DNA from: an uncultured Bacteroidales bacterium
GTDB taxonomy: Bacteria; Bacteroidota; Bacteroidia; Bacteroidales; Muribaculaceae
Assembly: GCA_947175245.1 (NCBI GenBank)
Contig: CAMWLW010000012.1
Span: 1 to 43,541, forward strand
Reading direction: 5' to 3'
Length of the DNA: 43,541 nt
Shown here: positions 8,984-18,800 of the stretch, one piece after another
How the letters are laid out: the number at the start of each line of letters is the position of its first letter
How positions within the stretch are numbered: position 1 is the stretch's first letter
The notes under the pieces: generated by a model
The model's database searches: none
What the model was told of the DNA's origin: nothing
Seen by the model: only the letters and a program-made list of their open reading frames with translations
Translations under genes and position numbers: made by a program

Positions 8984-10939
8984 TTATTTCTGAATCTTTA
9001 CATGGATGCGACGCTCATCTTCTTTGCCGCCGATGAGACTAACTTTACAATTTTCTATCTCCAGAATTGCACCATGCTTCTCATAGCCGGCATCAATCTC
9101 GGTTGCCAGCAGGTCTATATTGACACCAACCGAATCCCACACTTTCACAGTCAGTACTTTGATTCCCAGACCATCTAGCGTGCGGTTCAGTGCTCCACGA
9201 TATTCATTGAAATCCCGAACGAGAGAGGGCTTTATATCATCCACAAGGTACTGAAGGCCCGATAATGATTCGTTAAGAACTACCAACGCATCGATATAAG
9301 TCTTGAGGTAGGTGGTGAAGAAATAAATTTTGGTCTTTTCTTCAAAATCTCGCGGATTAGACACCTCGGAATACGTTCCCATAGGAGTTCCCTTGATTAC
9401 AAAACCTGTTTTGGCAATCATTTCTACATCAGTATAGAATGCTGCCATATCAAGCGTTGAGGTTTTAGCATTGAAGAGAGCCAAGGCTTTGTAGACGAAG
9501 TAAGGATCAGACAAACCGCTTTCAAGAGTCTTGGCGGCTGTATCCTCAATTTTTCTTGCCAGTTCTATAAGCCTGACAATATGCGAGCAGTAGTTCCGCG
9601 CATCACTTACGCCGGTGATTTTTTCTTTGAAAGCCATCGTTTCAGCAGTAAGTTGCTCAACTCGGTGCTTGGTTATGCCATGTGCATTTTTTTCTTCGGC
9701 AAGATTTCTTGAGGTCGTTGTCAAATCTCGGGTTAAGTTTGTTTTTTCAACGTCAAGTGCATTAATCCGGTTTTTGAATTGATCGCGTTCCTTATTGAAC
9801 TTATCGTTGAGTTCGGCTTTTATCCCATCAGCCCTTTTATTAGCGTCTGCAGCTTTTTTTTCTGCTTTTTCTACATTTTCCCAGGCTTTATTGATTTCAT
9901 TTTTGGCATTTTCACGAACTTTGGCGATTTGTATGTTGGCCTCGTTCTGAATCTTTGTCTTTTCCTCTTTTACAATTTCGTCGCGTTTTGCTTTCTCTTC
10001 TTTCAAATCCGAATTTGCTTTCTGGAGTTGATTCTTGGCTTTATCGTATTCTTTCTCCAGAGCACTATAATCACTTTTAAGTTTCTTATATTCCCAACTG
10101 TAATCCACCGTTTCGGGTTCTATGTATGGCTTAGAATCCGGATCTTCGCCATCCGGGAATGGGATATCCCGATATTCTTCAGAGGATTCTTCACTCGGTA
10201 CTTCGCAATTCTCTTCTATCGGCTTCGCGGCACTACGTCGTTTCCTTACTACAAATAAAAGCCCGTAGCAACCGAATCCTAAAATGACCAAGATGAGAAC
10301 AAGCCAGGGCCAAGATTCTTTAAATTTCTCTCCGACAGCTTCATTGTTAGTGTTAGGAGCGTCTGAATCGGCTATATCGGCTTTTGGTTCATTAGGAGTA
10401 GTGATGAAATTAAGTGATGACAATGCGAGTTCCTCAGACGGGAAGCTGTCGCGCACAATGCGTAAAGACTGCTCCAACATGAGGCCATTCCAGGAAGCGA
10501 GTGCAATAGTGTCGCGCTGCCCTTTCTTGAATATTCTACCAATGGAGTCGTTGAAATGAAAGATTCTTATGGAGTCATCATTGAGTTCAGTCAAATTAAC
10601 AATAAGGTCTATGCTATCGAGCACACTGAACATCTGGTTATAATCAATGTTCCTTGCCCGGAGCTCAGACACAGGGATTTCTCTTTTTCGTTTGTAATCA
10701 GTCAGCCCCTCGTTATCGGTTTTTAAGATATCACCACCAAAAATTATATTTCCATTTGAGCTTCCTTCTACTATTACAATCTCGCCGGGATAGAATTTTC
10801 TCGCTTCGAAAACCGAGTACCTTTTTATAGGTCGAAGGTGAACAACTTCCTCTACTGACTGGTCTGAGTTTCCGGCAAAGCACATTCCACAAGTCAGAAA
10901 GGCTGCTAATATGAGTGATATTTTCGATTTATTAAACAT
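8984..10939 (-). CDS. Membrane-anchored coiled-coil protein with GrpE-like C-terminus
   Basis: 651 aa. A signal peptide (1-22) leads an extracytoplasmic domain (about 23-208), then a single transmembrane helix (211-231), basic stop-transfer residues (VRKRR), an acidic linker and a long Lys/Glu-rich coiled coil (about 270-440) in the cytoplasm. The last roughly 110 residues resemble the end of GrpE: a helix ending ALNRTLDGLGIKVL, then a beta-rich tail ILEIENCKVSLIGGKEDERRIHVKIQK at the place where GrpE has its substrate-proximal beta-domain. GrpE is the nucleotide-exchange factor of Hsp70, and two Hsp70-fold ATPases are encoded in this operon, so an exchange or coupling role is attractive. The GrpE likeness rests on motif order and secondary structure only; topology is well supported. 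Confidence 0.7.
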   Translation of the reverse strand: MFNKSKISLILAAFLTCGMCFAGNSDQSVEEVVHLRPIKRYSVFEARKFYPGEIVIVEGSSNGNIIFGGDILKTDNEGLTDYKRKREIPVSELRARNIDYNQMFSVLDSIDLIVNLTELNDDSIRIFHFNDSIGRIFKKGQRDTIALASWNGLMLEQSLRIVRDSFPSEELALSSLNFITTPNEPKADIADSDAPNTNNEAVGEKFKESWPWLVLILVILGFGCYGLLFVVRKRRSAAKPIEENCEVPSEESSEEYRDIPFPDGEDPDSKPYIEPETVDYSWEYKKLKSDYSALEKEYDKAKNQLQKANSDLKEEKAKRDEIVKEEKTKIQNEANIQIAKVRENAKNEINKAWENVEKAEKKAADANKRADGIKAELNDKFNKERDQFKNRINALDVEKTNLTRDLTTTSRNLAEEKNAHGITKHRVEQLTAETMAFKEKITGVSDARNYCSHIVRLIELARKIEDTAAKTLESGLSDPYFVYKALALFNAKTSTLDMAAFYTDVEMIAKTGFVIKGTPMGTYSEVSNPRDFEEKTKIYFFTTYLKTYIDALVVLNESLSGLQYLVDDIKPSLVRDFNEYRGALNRTLDGLGIKVLTVKVWDSVGVNIDLLATEIDAGYEKHGAILEIENCKVSLIGGKEDERRIHVKIQK

Positions 10940-10960
10940 ATATGGTTTGTTGTCTATTGT

Positions 10961-13900
10961 TTAGAATCTGCGTCCTCCTCGTTTTTGAATATTAACTGAG
11001 GAATTATCGGTCTCTTTGCTGTGACTGACGGAATAATTCTCTGAAGATGAGGCTGTATTTGTTATCGGTGTTGCCATCGCAGCAAAGGCATACGCTTTGC
11101 TGTTGCTATCGGTGATGTCAGCATCAACTATAGCACAAGTCCCGGTAAGCGGTTTGGGTAAACCGGCTACGGAAATCTCATACGAGAAGTTTCCGATAGC
11201 ATCTATCCTGACTTTAATGGCTCTCACTGTCCCCGTAATCTGCGATTGTGGAACCTGAGTAAGTTCAGCCATCTTATGCCAAATCGGTGTGGTATAAATT
11301 TCATTGAAATTAGATCCCAACATCTGAATGAATTTCACGGTATTGATGGTTGGATCCATCGGCTCTACTTCAGCTTCGGCAATTCCGTTTTCATCGAATT
11401 TTGTATTTTTTCTGACGACGGGAATATATTGGATTTTGCGATCAACCATATCCGTGTATCCGAAGGTCGATGTAACAGTGTCGTGTCGTAGCTGGACGTA
11501 TTTTGAGAACATGCCATACCAGCATGCTCCTCGCACTACGGCTGTTTTAACAGCAATTTCCTTATCTTCCATCGATCCGCCATAATTCCATTGATGCACG
11601 TTTCTACCGGCCCGTTTAAGCGTTTCGATGACGAGTTTTCTAATACCCGGATAGAGAATACTTCTACCTGAGATGATTAATTCCACTTCCTTGAAGTCAG
11701 CATCCTTAGTCAGCTCGACCACTGCATCGGTGACACTCGTGAGGACTTGCTCCTTGAGCGTATCATGAATTGATTCGTTATGGAAGTATTCATGGTCTTC
11801 ATCGGTCATTTTATCAGGAATCTGGATACCACAATCAGATGCAAGCTGGAACAAAGCTGTCCAAAAATCGGAATCTGATTTAGCCGTATTGCCAACGCGG
11901 AGATTATGACCGGCAATCTTTTCGATATAGTCAATCTTGAGAGCTTGAGCAAAGGTAATCAACCGAGTCTTATTAAGTTTCATGAACTCCTCAGTGGTCA
12001 TTTGTCTGTTCGAAATGCTTTCCCGGATAGAGGGGCATGAAACGATGAGGGAAATTAGTGAAAAGTCAATATTATCGCCACCAACAGTATATCCGACACG
12101 TGACACGGTATCAACTGTGATGCTTCTGACATAGGTATTACCACTCTTTGTTCCTGTTTTTACATTTAAACTGAATGCGCTGGCATTGATTGTCGCGCCG
12201 CCCATATCAAAGACAACAAACATTTTGTGCTGTACCTTGAGCAGATCAGCCCAGTTTAGATTGAGGTAATACATCATCACGCCTTCGGCTTCATAAATGT
12301 AGTGAACCTCCTTGAATATGTTTGTTCTCTTGATGGTATCAACCATTGCCTGAACTTTGTTCACGGTGTAGTTGTTGGGCACAGCCACGATGGCTCGTGA
12401 AGGCGCAAGTTGATTATCCATTAGTAGCTGTGAGCGAACCGAGTCGTTGACAGTGGTCGATGTCTGAATATATTTCTCGAATTCGCGGCAAAGACCTTTA
12501 ATAAGCAGGTGAGCCAAATCGCGTCCGCTGATGGCAGCTGTACGCCCACCGTTACCTGACACTTCAAATTCGTTTGAGTATCCCAGAAGTTTCTTAATAG
12601 ACTGAAAACTATTTTTACCCCAGAAGATGTGCGCCTCATTTCCGAAACGGAAATCACCCTGACCTTTGTCAGAATCAAAAGGAACCATATTCTCGGGTTT
12701 TTCACCGTCAAAGATTGAAGCATGATCGAGAATCTGGACTTTGGAATAGAAGATGGGGCTTAGATTCTGGTTGCCGGCCGTATCTGTGGATAGGCTGCAT
12801 GCCAGATGTATGTTATTTGTATCAACCGGGAGTCCACCCCATCCGTATGCGATACATGAGCCTGAGGTACCCGGATCAAGAGCAACCCAGACGTCGCTAT
12901 TCTGGATTGCCGGACGAACTATGAAGCGATAGTACTTATCCTTTTGTATGTATTGTCCTACTATTTTATGGTTCTGTTCAAAATGAATGCGAACCAAAAC
13001 TTTGAGGCGCAGAACATTTTGATCTTCACGCGTATAGTCGGGCTCTTTAAGGCGGTCTTCAAGATATGAGGTGATTTCAAACTCGAAATTGCCCTTTTCA
13101 TCAATCAGGAGCGGATACCATTCGCCGGCTCGCCGATAGTCTCCGTTTGACACTCGTCCGTCAGGCCTGAACGAGAAGTCTTCGTTTTGATCGACGTCTT
13201 CAATCATATACTCGGCCACCAGCTTATCCTTTTGTGCAAATGATGGATATATAGGGGTTATGTTACCTGACACCTGTATATTCTTTTCTTTTTGGTCTTG
13301 CACAAAGTACCAACAATCAAAATTGACCACATGGTTATTGCTCACATCCATGTATCGCGAATTGGAAATTGGCCAGATGTTGAGTTCAATGCTCGCTTTA
13401 GCACCTTTGGCGCGGCTGCGCCATATCCAATAAAGTATGCCGACTAAAAGCAGTAGTGCAGCCACGATAATGTATCCGAGATGAGATTCGGCAGGTGAGG
13501 GCATGAATGAAAAGGCGCTGCTGTTGAGTTCGCGGCCGGTTATGAAAACATAGGGTAAAAGCGACGAACCCTCATGATTAGCCGGATAGAATACCAGACT
13601 GAAATCTAAAATATCCTTATCGCTGATTTCTTTCGGGAAAGTGATGGTGCCGGGGTTGATTACAAATTCCTTTTTGGGGTCATTATAGTAATAATTCTCT
13701 AACTCAGAGGAGTAGAATCTTTCACCATTTTTTGTTATTACAAGCTGGAGATTGCTTATTTCAAGAATTGAATCTTTGGGGAACGAAACAGTAAGCGGTA
13801 AGATGTCAAAACTTTTACTGCCGTATGCGGTCTGCTTTAAATCGATATTAGATGTAATATTGACCGACGAGTGAGCTGCAGCCGAAAGAACCAGTTGGTC

Positions 13901-14689
13901 ACCAATCGCGGTAACGCCTTTATCGCTGACATTTCCCGAAGATACCTCTATCCATTTGGTGACTGCATAGCCCGCTTCAAGACTTTTTACCCAGGCATTA
14001 AACGATTTTGCTTTATCATAACTTCCGTATATTCCGCCAAGAACATCAATATCATACGAAGCAATCTGACCGGTTGAGCCAGTCTGGAAAGTGCTCACAT
14101 ATATGATATAGTACTCTTGTGCCGGAACGCTCTTATCTATGAACGGAATAACCACGTTTGGCAGGAATGCCGAGAGTCCATAACCGCTTTCCTCTCTGAT
14201 ACTCTGCGAGAGGGCAGTCCGGGCCGTAAAGACTTCATCCAACTCATTGTGCCACCATTGGGTAAGCGAGCCGAACTTAGTGGCCGCAATATATGGATGG
14301 ACCATATACTTGATGGTTTGATTGAAAAGCTCTATATTGTCGCTGTCTCTACTTGCCTTCAGTTTAAGTTGGTAAGCATTCCCGCTTTCAGGCCAAACTG
14401 CCACCTGCCCCTCAAGACCATATAGAAAAACTTCGATAAAGTCAATTTCAGGATTGAATTCAAACCCTGAAGGCAAATTGCCGGAGCCTTCACCATTAAA
14501 GAAATTGAGAATCTGATCTCCTATAACCTTCAGATGCTCACTTCCAGTCTTGGGCGTCTGGTCAACAACCAGAACAACGTGCTTACGATAATATGCCGGT
14601 GCCGCTGAGGCTGTTGCCCAAATACATAGCGCCACAACGGGCACGACCAAATGTAATAAGCGATTCAAATATTTTTTAGACATTGTCAT
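10961..14689 (-). CDS. Membrane-spanning protein: vWA-like ectodomain and cytoplasmic Hsp70/actin-fold ATPase
   Basis: 1242 aa, first gene of the operon. A signal peptide (about 1-29) precedes a vWA-like ectodomain beginning YYRKHVVLVVDQTP, whose MIDAS is imperfect (DQTPKTG), and a beta-rich stalk. One transmembrane helix (404-423) is followed by a basic patch and the cytoplasmic part. There the actin/Hsp70 signatures appear: phosphate 1 VALDPGTSGSCIAYGW (D605) and phosphate 2 VVFDMGGATINASAF (D828), with a later strand VELIISGRSILYPGIRKLV in the place of the adenosine motif. The C-terminal roughly 150 residues look like an additional domain with a Ser/Asn-rich tail. Linking an ectodomain to a cytoplasmic actin-fold ATPase on one chain is unusual and suggests nucleotide-driven signalling or force across the membrane. 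Translation could begin at either of two Met codons (14689 or 14683). Confidence 0.85.
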   Translation of the reverse strand: MTMSKKYLNRLLHLVVPVVALCIWATASAAPAYYRKHVVLVVDQTPKTGSEHLKVIGDQILNFFNGEGSGNLPSGFEFNPEIDFIEVFLYGLEGQVAVWPESGNAYQLKLKASRDSDNIELFNQTIKYMVHPYIAATKFGSLTQWWHNELDEVFTARTALSQSIREESGYGLSAFLPNVVIPFIDKSVPAQEYYIIYVSTFQTGSTGQIASYDIDVLGGIYGSYDKAKSFNAWVKSLEAGYAVTKWIEVSSGNVSDKGVTAIGDQLVLSAAAHSSVNITSNIDLKQTAYGSKSFDILPLTVSFPKDSILEISNLQLVITKNGERFYSSELENYYYNDPKKEFVINPGTITFPKEISDKDILDFSLVFYPANHEGSSLLPYVFITGRELNSSAFSFMPSPAESHLGYIIVAALLLLVGILYWIWRSRAKGAKASIELNIWPISNSRYMDVSNNHVVNFDCWYFVQDQKEKNIQVSGNITPIYPSFAQKDKLVAEYMIEDVDQNEDFSFRPDGRVSNGDYRRAGEWYPLLIDEKGNFEFEITSYLEDRLKEPDYTREDQNVLRLKVLVRIHFEQNHKIVGQYIQKDKYYRFIVRPAIQNSDVWVALDPGTSGSCIAYGWGGLPVDTNNIHLACSLSTDTAGNQNLSPIFYSKVQILDHASIFDGEKPENMVPFDSDKGQGDFRFGNEAHIFWGKNSFQSIKKLLGYSNEFEVSGNGGRTAAISGRDLAHLLIKGLCREFEKYIQTSTTVNDSVRSQLLMDNQLAPSRAIVAVPNNYTVNKVQAMVDTIKRTNIFKEVHYIYEAEGVMMYYLNLNWADLLKVQHKMFVVFDMGGATINASAFSLNVKTGTKSGNTYVRSITVDTVSRVGYTVGGDNIDFSLISLIVSCPSIRESISNRQMTTEEFMKLNKTRLITFAQALKIDYIEKIAGHNLRVGNTAKSDSDFWTALFQLASDCGIQIPDKMTDEDHEYFHNESIHDTLKEQVLTSVTDAVVELTKDADFKEVELIISGRSILYPGIRKLVIETLKRAGRNVHQWNYGGSMEDKEIAVKTAVVRGACWYGMFSKYVQLRHDTVTSTFGYTDMVDRKIQYIPVVRKNTKFDENGIAEAEVEPMDPTINTVKFIQMLGSNFNEIYTTPIWHKMAELTQVPQSQITGTVRAIKVRIDAIGNFSYEISVAGLPKPLTGTCAIVDADITDSNSKAYAFAAMATPITNTASSSENYSVSHSKETDNSSVNIQKRGGRRF

Positions 14690-14817
14690 TATATATTATA
14701 ACGATCGGTTTTTGCGAATCATGCTGAAGATTAACCAGCGCATCATTCATGTAATTCCAAATGTATTAAAATTCTTAGTAACTACAAAACAGACTTTTAT
14801 CTGAATCGAATTGGGAG

Positions 14818-14847
14818 CAAAGATACAAATATTTTTTGACTTTCAAA
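14818..14847 (-). promoter_or_regulatory. Promoter of the actin/tubulin/vWA operon
   Basis: On the minus strand, TTTG (14847-14844) is followed after 18 nt by TATCTTTG (14825-14818), a match to the Bacteroidetes TTTG / TAnnTTTG promoter. The start of transcription would lie near 14814, giving a leader of about 125 nt before the first gene. No second clear promoter was seen inside the operon. Confidence 0.7.
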
Positions 14848-15142
14848 ATTATTGTTAAAATTGGACTCAAAAAAAATTAACAAAAGTCTGAAAACGTGCC
14901 ATGATTCTATGTAGCGCACAGCATTTCAACCAATTGTGTGTTAATTTTAAGAAACCATGATCGGTGGCAGTGATACCATCTTATAATCGTTGTATTTGGC
15001 GAAGTGTCGTACGGACTATGATGTGGCGCACGGTCACTCACCGGGTTACGCGCGCTGAAGCGCTCCACCGGGGGGGGGGCATATAACCGGGACGCCGAGA
15101 TGCGCCTGCTTGTAGGTTAGCTTGGTCGCGGTGGACGCGATG

Positions 15143-15194
15143 AATTCGGCCTCGGGCCGAGGTTTAGAAGTTTAAAGGTTTATAGGTTTAGGGG
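15143..15194 (-). repeat. Interspersed hairpin/octamer repeat, copy 1 (reverse)
   Basis: The hairpin TCGGCC-TCG-GGCCGA (15146-15160) is followed by degenerate GGTTTA-type words, the reverse complement of the TAAACC octamers seen in copies 3-5. The AATGAGGC hairpin is absent, so this is a partial copy. Confidence 0.6.
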
Positions 15195-15384
15195 CACGAA
15201 CAGGTCAAAGGGCATATTCCGGGTGGACGCGATAAATCGACGTCCCTACTGTGTATTAGGTAGATAGCTGTAGTGACGCGAATTTTCGCGTCAGCAGCTA
15301 AATAGGGTGTCACGATTGTACATTGTGCATTTTGCATAGTGCATTGCTACATCGTGGCCGCCGCGGTGGTACCGTGCTTGGGGA

Positions 15385-15415
15385 TAAAAAAACGCTGACT
15401 AGGAATAGCCAGCGT
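15385..15415 (-). terminator. Intrinsic terminator of the 46-aa peptide gene
   Basis: Minus-strand RNA forms a 10-bp stem (15392-15401 with 15406-15415, one G-U pair) with a UUCC loop, directly followed by seven U (15385-15391). This is a classic intrinsic terminator 24 nt past the peptide's stop codon. Confidence 0.85.
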
Positions 15416-15438
15416 GATAAGGTTGGTGTCAGACGGGG

Positions 15439-15579
15439 TTAATTGTCGAATTCACCGTTGAAATCTTCGTCGTCCTTGCCTATTTCAGGATTCTTCGGGA
15501 TGGTTGTGTCATCAAGGAAAGAACCTTCGAGTATGAGCTCCAGCTCTTCAAGGTTGGGCTTTTCGTATTCGAATTTCAT
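15439..15579 (-). CDS. 46-aa acidic peptide, candidate modified-peptide precursor
   Basis: This short gene encodes 46 residues starting MKFEYEKPNLEELELILEGS and ending DDEDFNGEFDN. It is well bounded: a consensus promoter (15653-15683), an ATG at 15579 and an intrinsic terminator just after the stop. The opening (aromatic, Lys-Pro, then alternating acidic and Leu residues) resembles the short peptides common in Bacteroidales that begin KPxxExxxL and often sit near PqqD-type or radical-SAM genes. It lacks a signal peptide and cysteines. About 4-7 kb away lie an S26 peptidase, an HPr-kinase-like protein and a PqqD-like protein, the kinds of enzymes that process and recognise such leaders. I infer, and cannot show, that it is their substrate. 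The leader/core boundary might be near GS (19-20). Confidence 0.7.
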   Translation of the reverse strand: MKFEYEKPNLEELELILEGSFLDDTTIPKNPEIGKDDEDFNGEFDN

Positions 15580-15652
15580 AATTTATATCGTTATTTTATT
15601 TATTATCAACGTTATATGCCACTATTGCGGCGTTTTGTCTCTACTTCGCGTG

Positions 15653-15683
15653 CAAAATTACAACTTTTCAGCTTAATAACAAA
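15653..15683 (-). promoter_or_regulatory. Promoter of the 46-aa peptide gene
   Basis: Minus strand: TTTG (15683-15680), 19-nt spacer, TAATTTTG (15660-15653). It predicts a leader of about 70 nt before the ATG at 15579. Confidence 0.75.
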
Positions 15684-15744
15684 CTATTTTGTAAAAATGT
15701 TTTGATTATCGCGCCTGTCGACGAGCGGTAGAGGTTTAAGGGGA

Positions 15745-15791
15745 AATCAAGAGGATGCGACTACAAGCGCGTGTGGCGCATCCTCTTGATT
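15745..15791 (-). terminator. Hairpin terminator of the secreted coiled-coil gene
   Basis: Perfect 15-bp inverted repeat (15745-15759 and 15777-15791) with a 17-nt loop, 29 nt past the stop codon of the 1045-aa gene. A U-tract is nearly absent on the minus strand, so it may also act as a 3' mRNA-stabilising hairpin. Confidence 0.65.
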
Positions 15792-15820
15792 GTTATTCAG
15801 TGGATAGGTCGCGTACGTGA

Positions 15821-18800
15821 TTACTTAACAACCACTTTCTGACCCATCACGATGTACATGCCCTTAGAAACGTTGACCGTTGTTGTGCCTGCAACCACGT
15901 CGGCCACCTCAATCAGCATGCCGTTAAGGTTGTAGATGTCAACCTTGCCCATGTCAGCACCCGAGGTGATGATGATCTGGCCCTGGCCACCGGCTACGGT
16001 GAATGAGGGAGCGTCCATCTCTACGATCTCGATATCCGAGAAGTCTCCACCGATTTCAATACCTTTCTCATCGACGATGACAATGCCGCGGGGAGAGGCC
16101 TGCGCCTCAGCCAGATTTTTAACAATACCACTCTTGATTGCCATACGGAAAGCTGCGAAGCTTGCGTTAGGTCCTGCGGCACGGAAATTTGTTTTATCAG
16201 TTGTTTGGTCATTTACAAGACCATAGAATTTGTAACCTTGTGTTTCGCCACCGAATTGGCCTGACAGGACTTTCTTAAATGTACCGTAACACTCGCTGTT
16301 GTCATCGTCATCTTCACCCGGATCCATCACAATTTGCTTATCTGCAGTCTGCGCGATGGTTACACCTCCAAGTTTTAACGTAGACGACGATGTCGTGTGC
16401 ATCAGAATTGGAGTATTAGCGGGTATATAGCCGCTGTTGTCAATTTTCGTAAATACAAAATTTTCGGGAGTCTCTTTATCATAAGTGCAAAGGGCATCTA
16501 TGGCTTTAGATTGACTGTAGTTCAAGTCGAAGGGCATACATACCGAATTCCAGCCTTTAGCGAACTCACGCTCGTATGTCACCTCTTTAGCCTCGATGTT
16601 AGCAGGAGCGTAGAAGGCTACTTTATCGGTGATTTTAACATTGTCACAGGTGTAGTTGTCTTCTTCACCGTAGTACACGTTGGTAGCACCACGGCCGGCG
16701 ATGTCAGTATCTGCACACTGGGCAAATATTGTGTTATCTGCAGTGGCGAGGTCCACAACAGTGTTATCGCTCTTGATCAGTTGCTTCTCGGCATTTACCT
16801 GCACATAATACTGCTTGTTATTGCTGCTTGTTGCATTTTTAGTTGTAATGCTGTACACGATTGAGTTCGGGTCAGCCTTTAAGCTTGTCAGAACTTTTGT
16901 CGTAAAGTTCACACCAAAGAAATCGCGAGCCTGATAGCCAAGTGCTCCCAAGTTGGTAATATCATCGGACTTAGTTCCCTCGCCATAATAAATGCCTTCG
17001 GAACCATTCCAACGGGCTACGTTTGTAAACGTGGCTGTATTGCTGACATTTGTAAAGGTCTTACCATTGATGGCAACTTCAGCTAATTGGCCGTTGAATG
17101 TGGTGAAAAGGACACCGCCTTTAACTGTAATAACGTGGCCATCACCGTGAAGTGTACCACTGTAAGATGTGATCGGAGTGTCTGACGTCACGTCGCCGGT
17201 CAGAGTGACATCGTTGTATTTTTTCTGCGCTTCAGCTGTAGCGGCTGCATCAGCCTCTTTCTGAGCTGCGTTCAAAGCAATCTGGGCGTTATCAACTGCT
17301 GCCTGGGCTTGATCGACTGCCGACTGGGCAGCTGTAACGGCACTCTCTGCGTTTGCAACTTTGGTGGTAGCAGTGTTAACAGCGTCTTTAGCCGCGGTCA
17401 GGGCTTCCTGCTTTGCTGCCACATCATTGTCTGCATCTGTTTTTTCTGTCTGAGCCTTAGTTAGCTGATTATAGAGCCACTTCAGATAAGTTATCGGGTT
17501 GTTGTTAGCGTCAGTGCAATCAATAACTTTGCCATCTGCGTCAGTGTATGATGTAGCGCGGTATTTATTAACGGTGGCGGTATAGCCAGCTAATTCGGTT
17601 TTGAGGGTGTTGATGCTAGTTGTTATAGTGTTAACATTGCCTTGTGCGGTCTCTAACTCAGAGTAGAGAGCGTCAGACTCCTCAGCTTCTTTAAGGTCGT
17701 CAATCTCGCCTTGAAGATCTTTATTCGCCTGGGTCAGAGTCTCTACTTGACCCTTATAGTCTTCATAAGCAGCATCATACTCGTCATACAAAGCCTGATT
17801 GGTAATGGTTTGAGTGGCTTTACCATCAGTCTGATAATCAGGATTATTATTCAAACTTGTAAAAGTATTTGAAATAAGCCTTAACAAGTTTGAATAGGTA
17901 AAGGTTGAAACACCGTCTATTTCAACTGTTTTTCCATTCGAATCGGGACCAAAATAATAGGTGATTAGCCATGTTGCATCTTCATTAGCCCCTTTTAAAC
18001 TAGGTTTAAATGTGTTTTCATAAGACACCACATCATACGCAGTCCAATCTTTACCTGTTGTACTATCAAATGTAATGTTGTAAGTCCTTTTTCTTGCTGT
18101 TTTAGTAACTTGCTTAACATAAATATTGGGTCTATCTCCGCTGTATTTTAAAGGGTCGTATTCCTCCCCCTTTTCATCCATTTCGTCCAACCAGTCCACA
18201 TAATTATTGTAGGCAGTTGTAAAATTCGAAAGCTCGGATTTTGCGTCAGAGAACCATTTTGCTGTTTCTTTCTCATAAGTAGTGGTAACCAAAGCATTCC
18301 TCAATCTCAGATATCTATCACGCTCTTTTTCTGCATTGGGTATATTGGTTTTGGTATTAGCATCGATTGTAGCTTGTTTGGCGGCAATAGCGTCATCATA
18401 TTTGGCTTTGAGTTGAGCCTGCAGGTCGGTCACCTCCTTATTGGCTGCAGTCAACTGATCGTTAAGTGTATTGAGTCGAGTATTGGCGTCTGCTTGGTCA
18501 CTAATGGCCGTACTGTTCTCATCGTTGGCTTCATTGTATGCGTTCTGAGCGTTGGTAAGGGCGGTAGCTTTTTTAGATTGAGTATCTTTAGCTTCGTTGT
18601 AGGCTGCCTGTGCTCCTTGCACAGCGGGTTGCACCCCTTCGGCTGTTCCGTTCAGAGCGATGTTTGCTTTATCTAACTCGGCCTGTGCGTCTTCCTGTGC
18701 TTTTTCTTTAGAGGATAAATTGCCTTCGGCTGTTTTCAATCGGTCGTCTGCATTCTTCCATGCAACGTAAGCAGGGTCATCAGTTGCGACTTCACCCTTG

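Larger units (their letters stand above)
14690..15438. other. Non-coding stretch between operon promoter and peptide terminator
   Basis: No convincing gene. It holds the operon promoter (14818-14847), a 10-G homopolymer (about 15070-15079), a reverse-oriented copy of the interspersed hairpin/octamer repeat (15143-15194), two similar phrases GGTGGACGCGAT (15130 area) and GGGTGGACGCGAT (15222 area), a stretch with repeated TGCAT/TGCATT words (about 15317-15346), and the terminator of the small peptide gene (15385-15415). The GC content rises sharply compared with the operon. Confidence 0.5.

Noticed and set aside
10961..11035. C-terminal tail of the membrane-bound actin-fold protein as a sorting or tag sequence
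   Set aside because: It is a Ser/Asn-rich low-complexity end on the cytoplasmic side; nothing supports a sorting signal.
15070..15079. 10-G homopolymer as a phase-variation switch
   Set aside because: It lies in a gene-free stretch, not in a coding start or between promoter elements that I can see.
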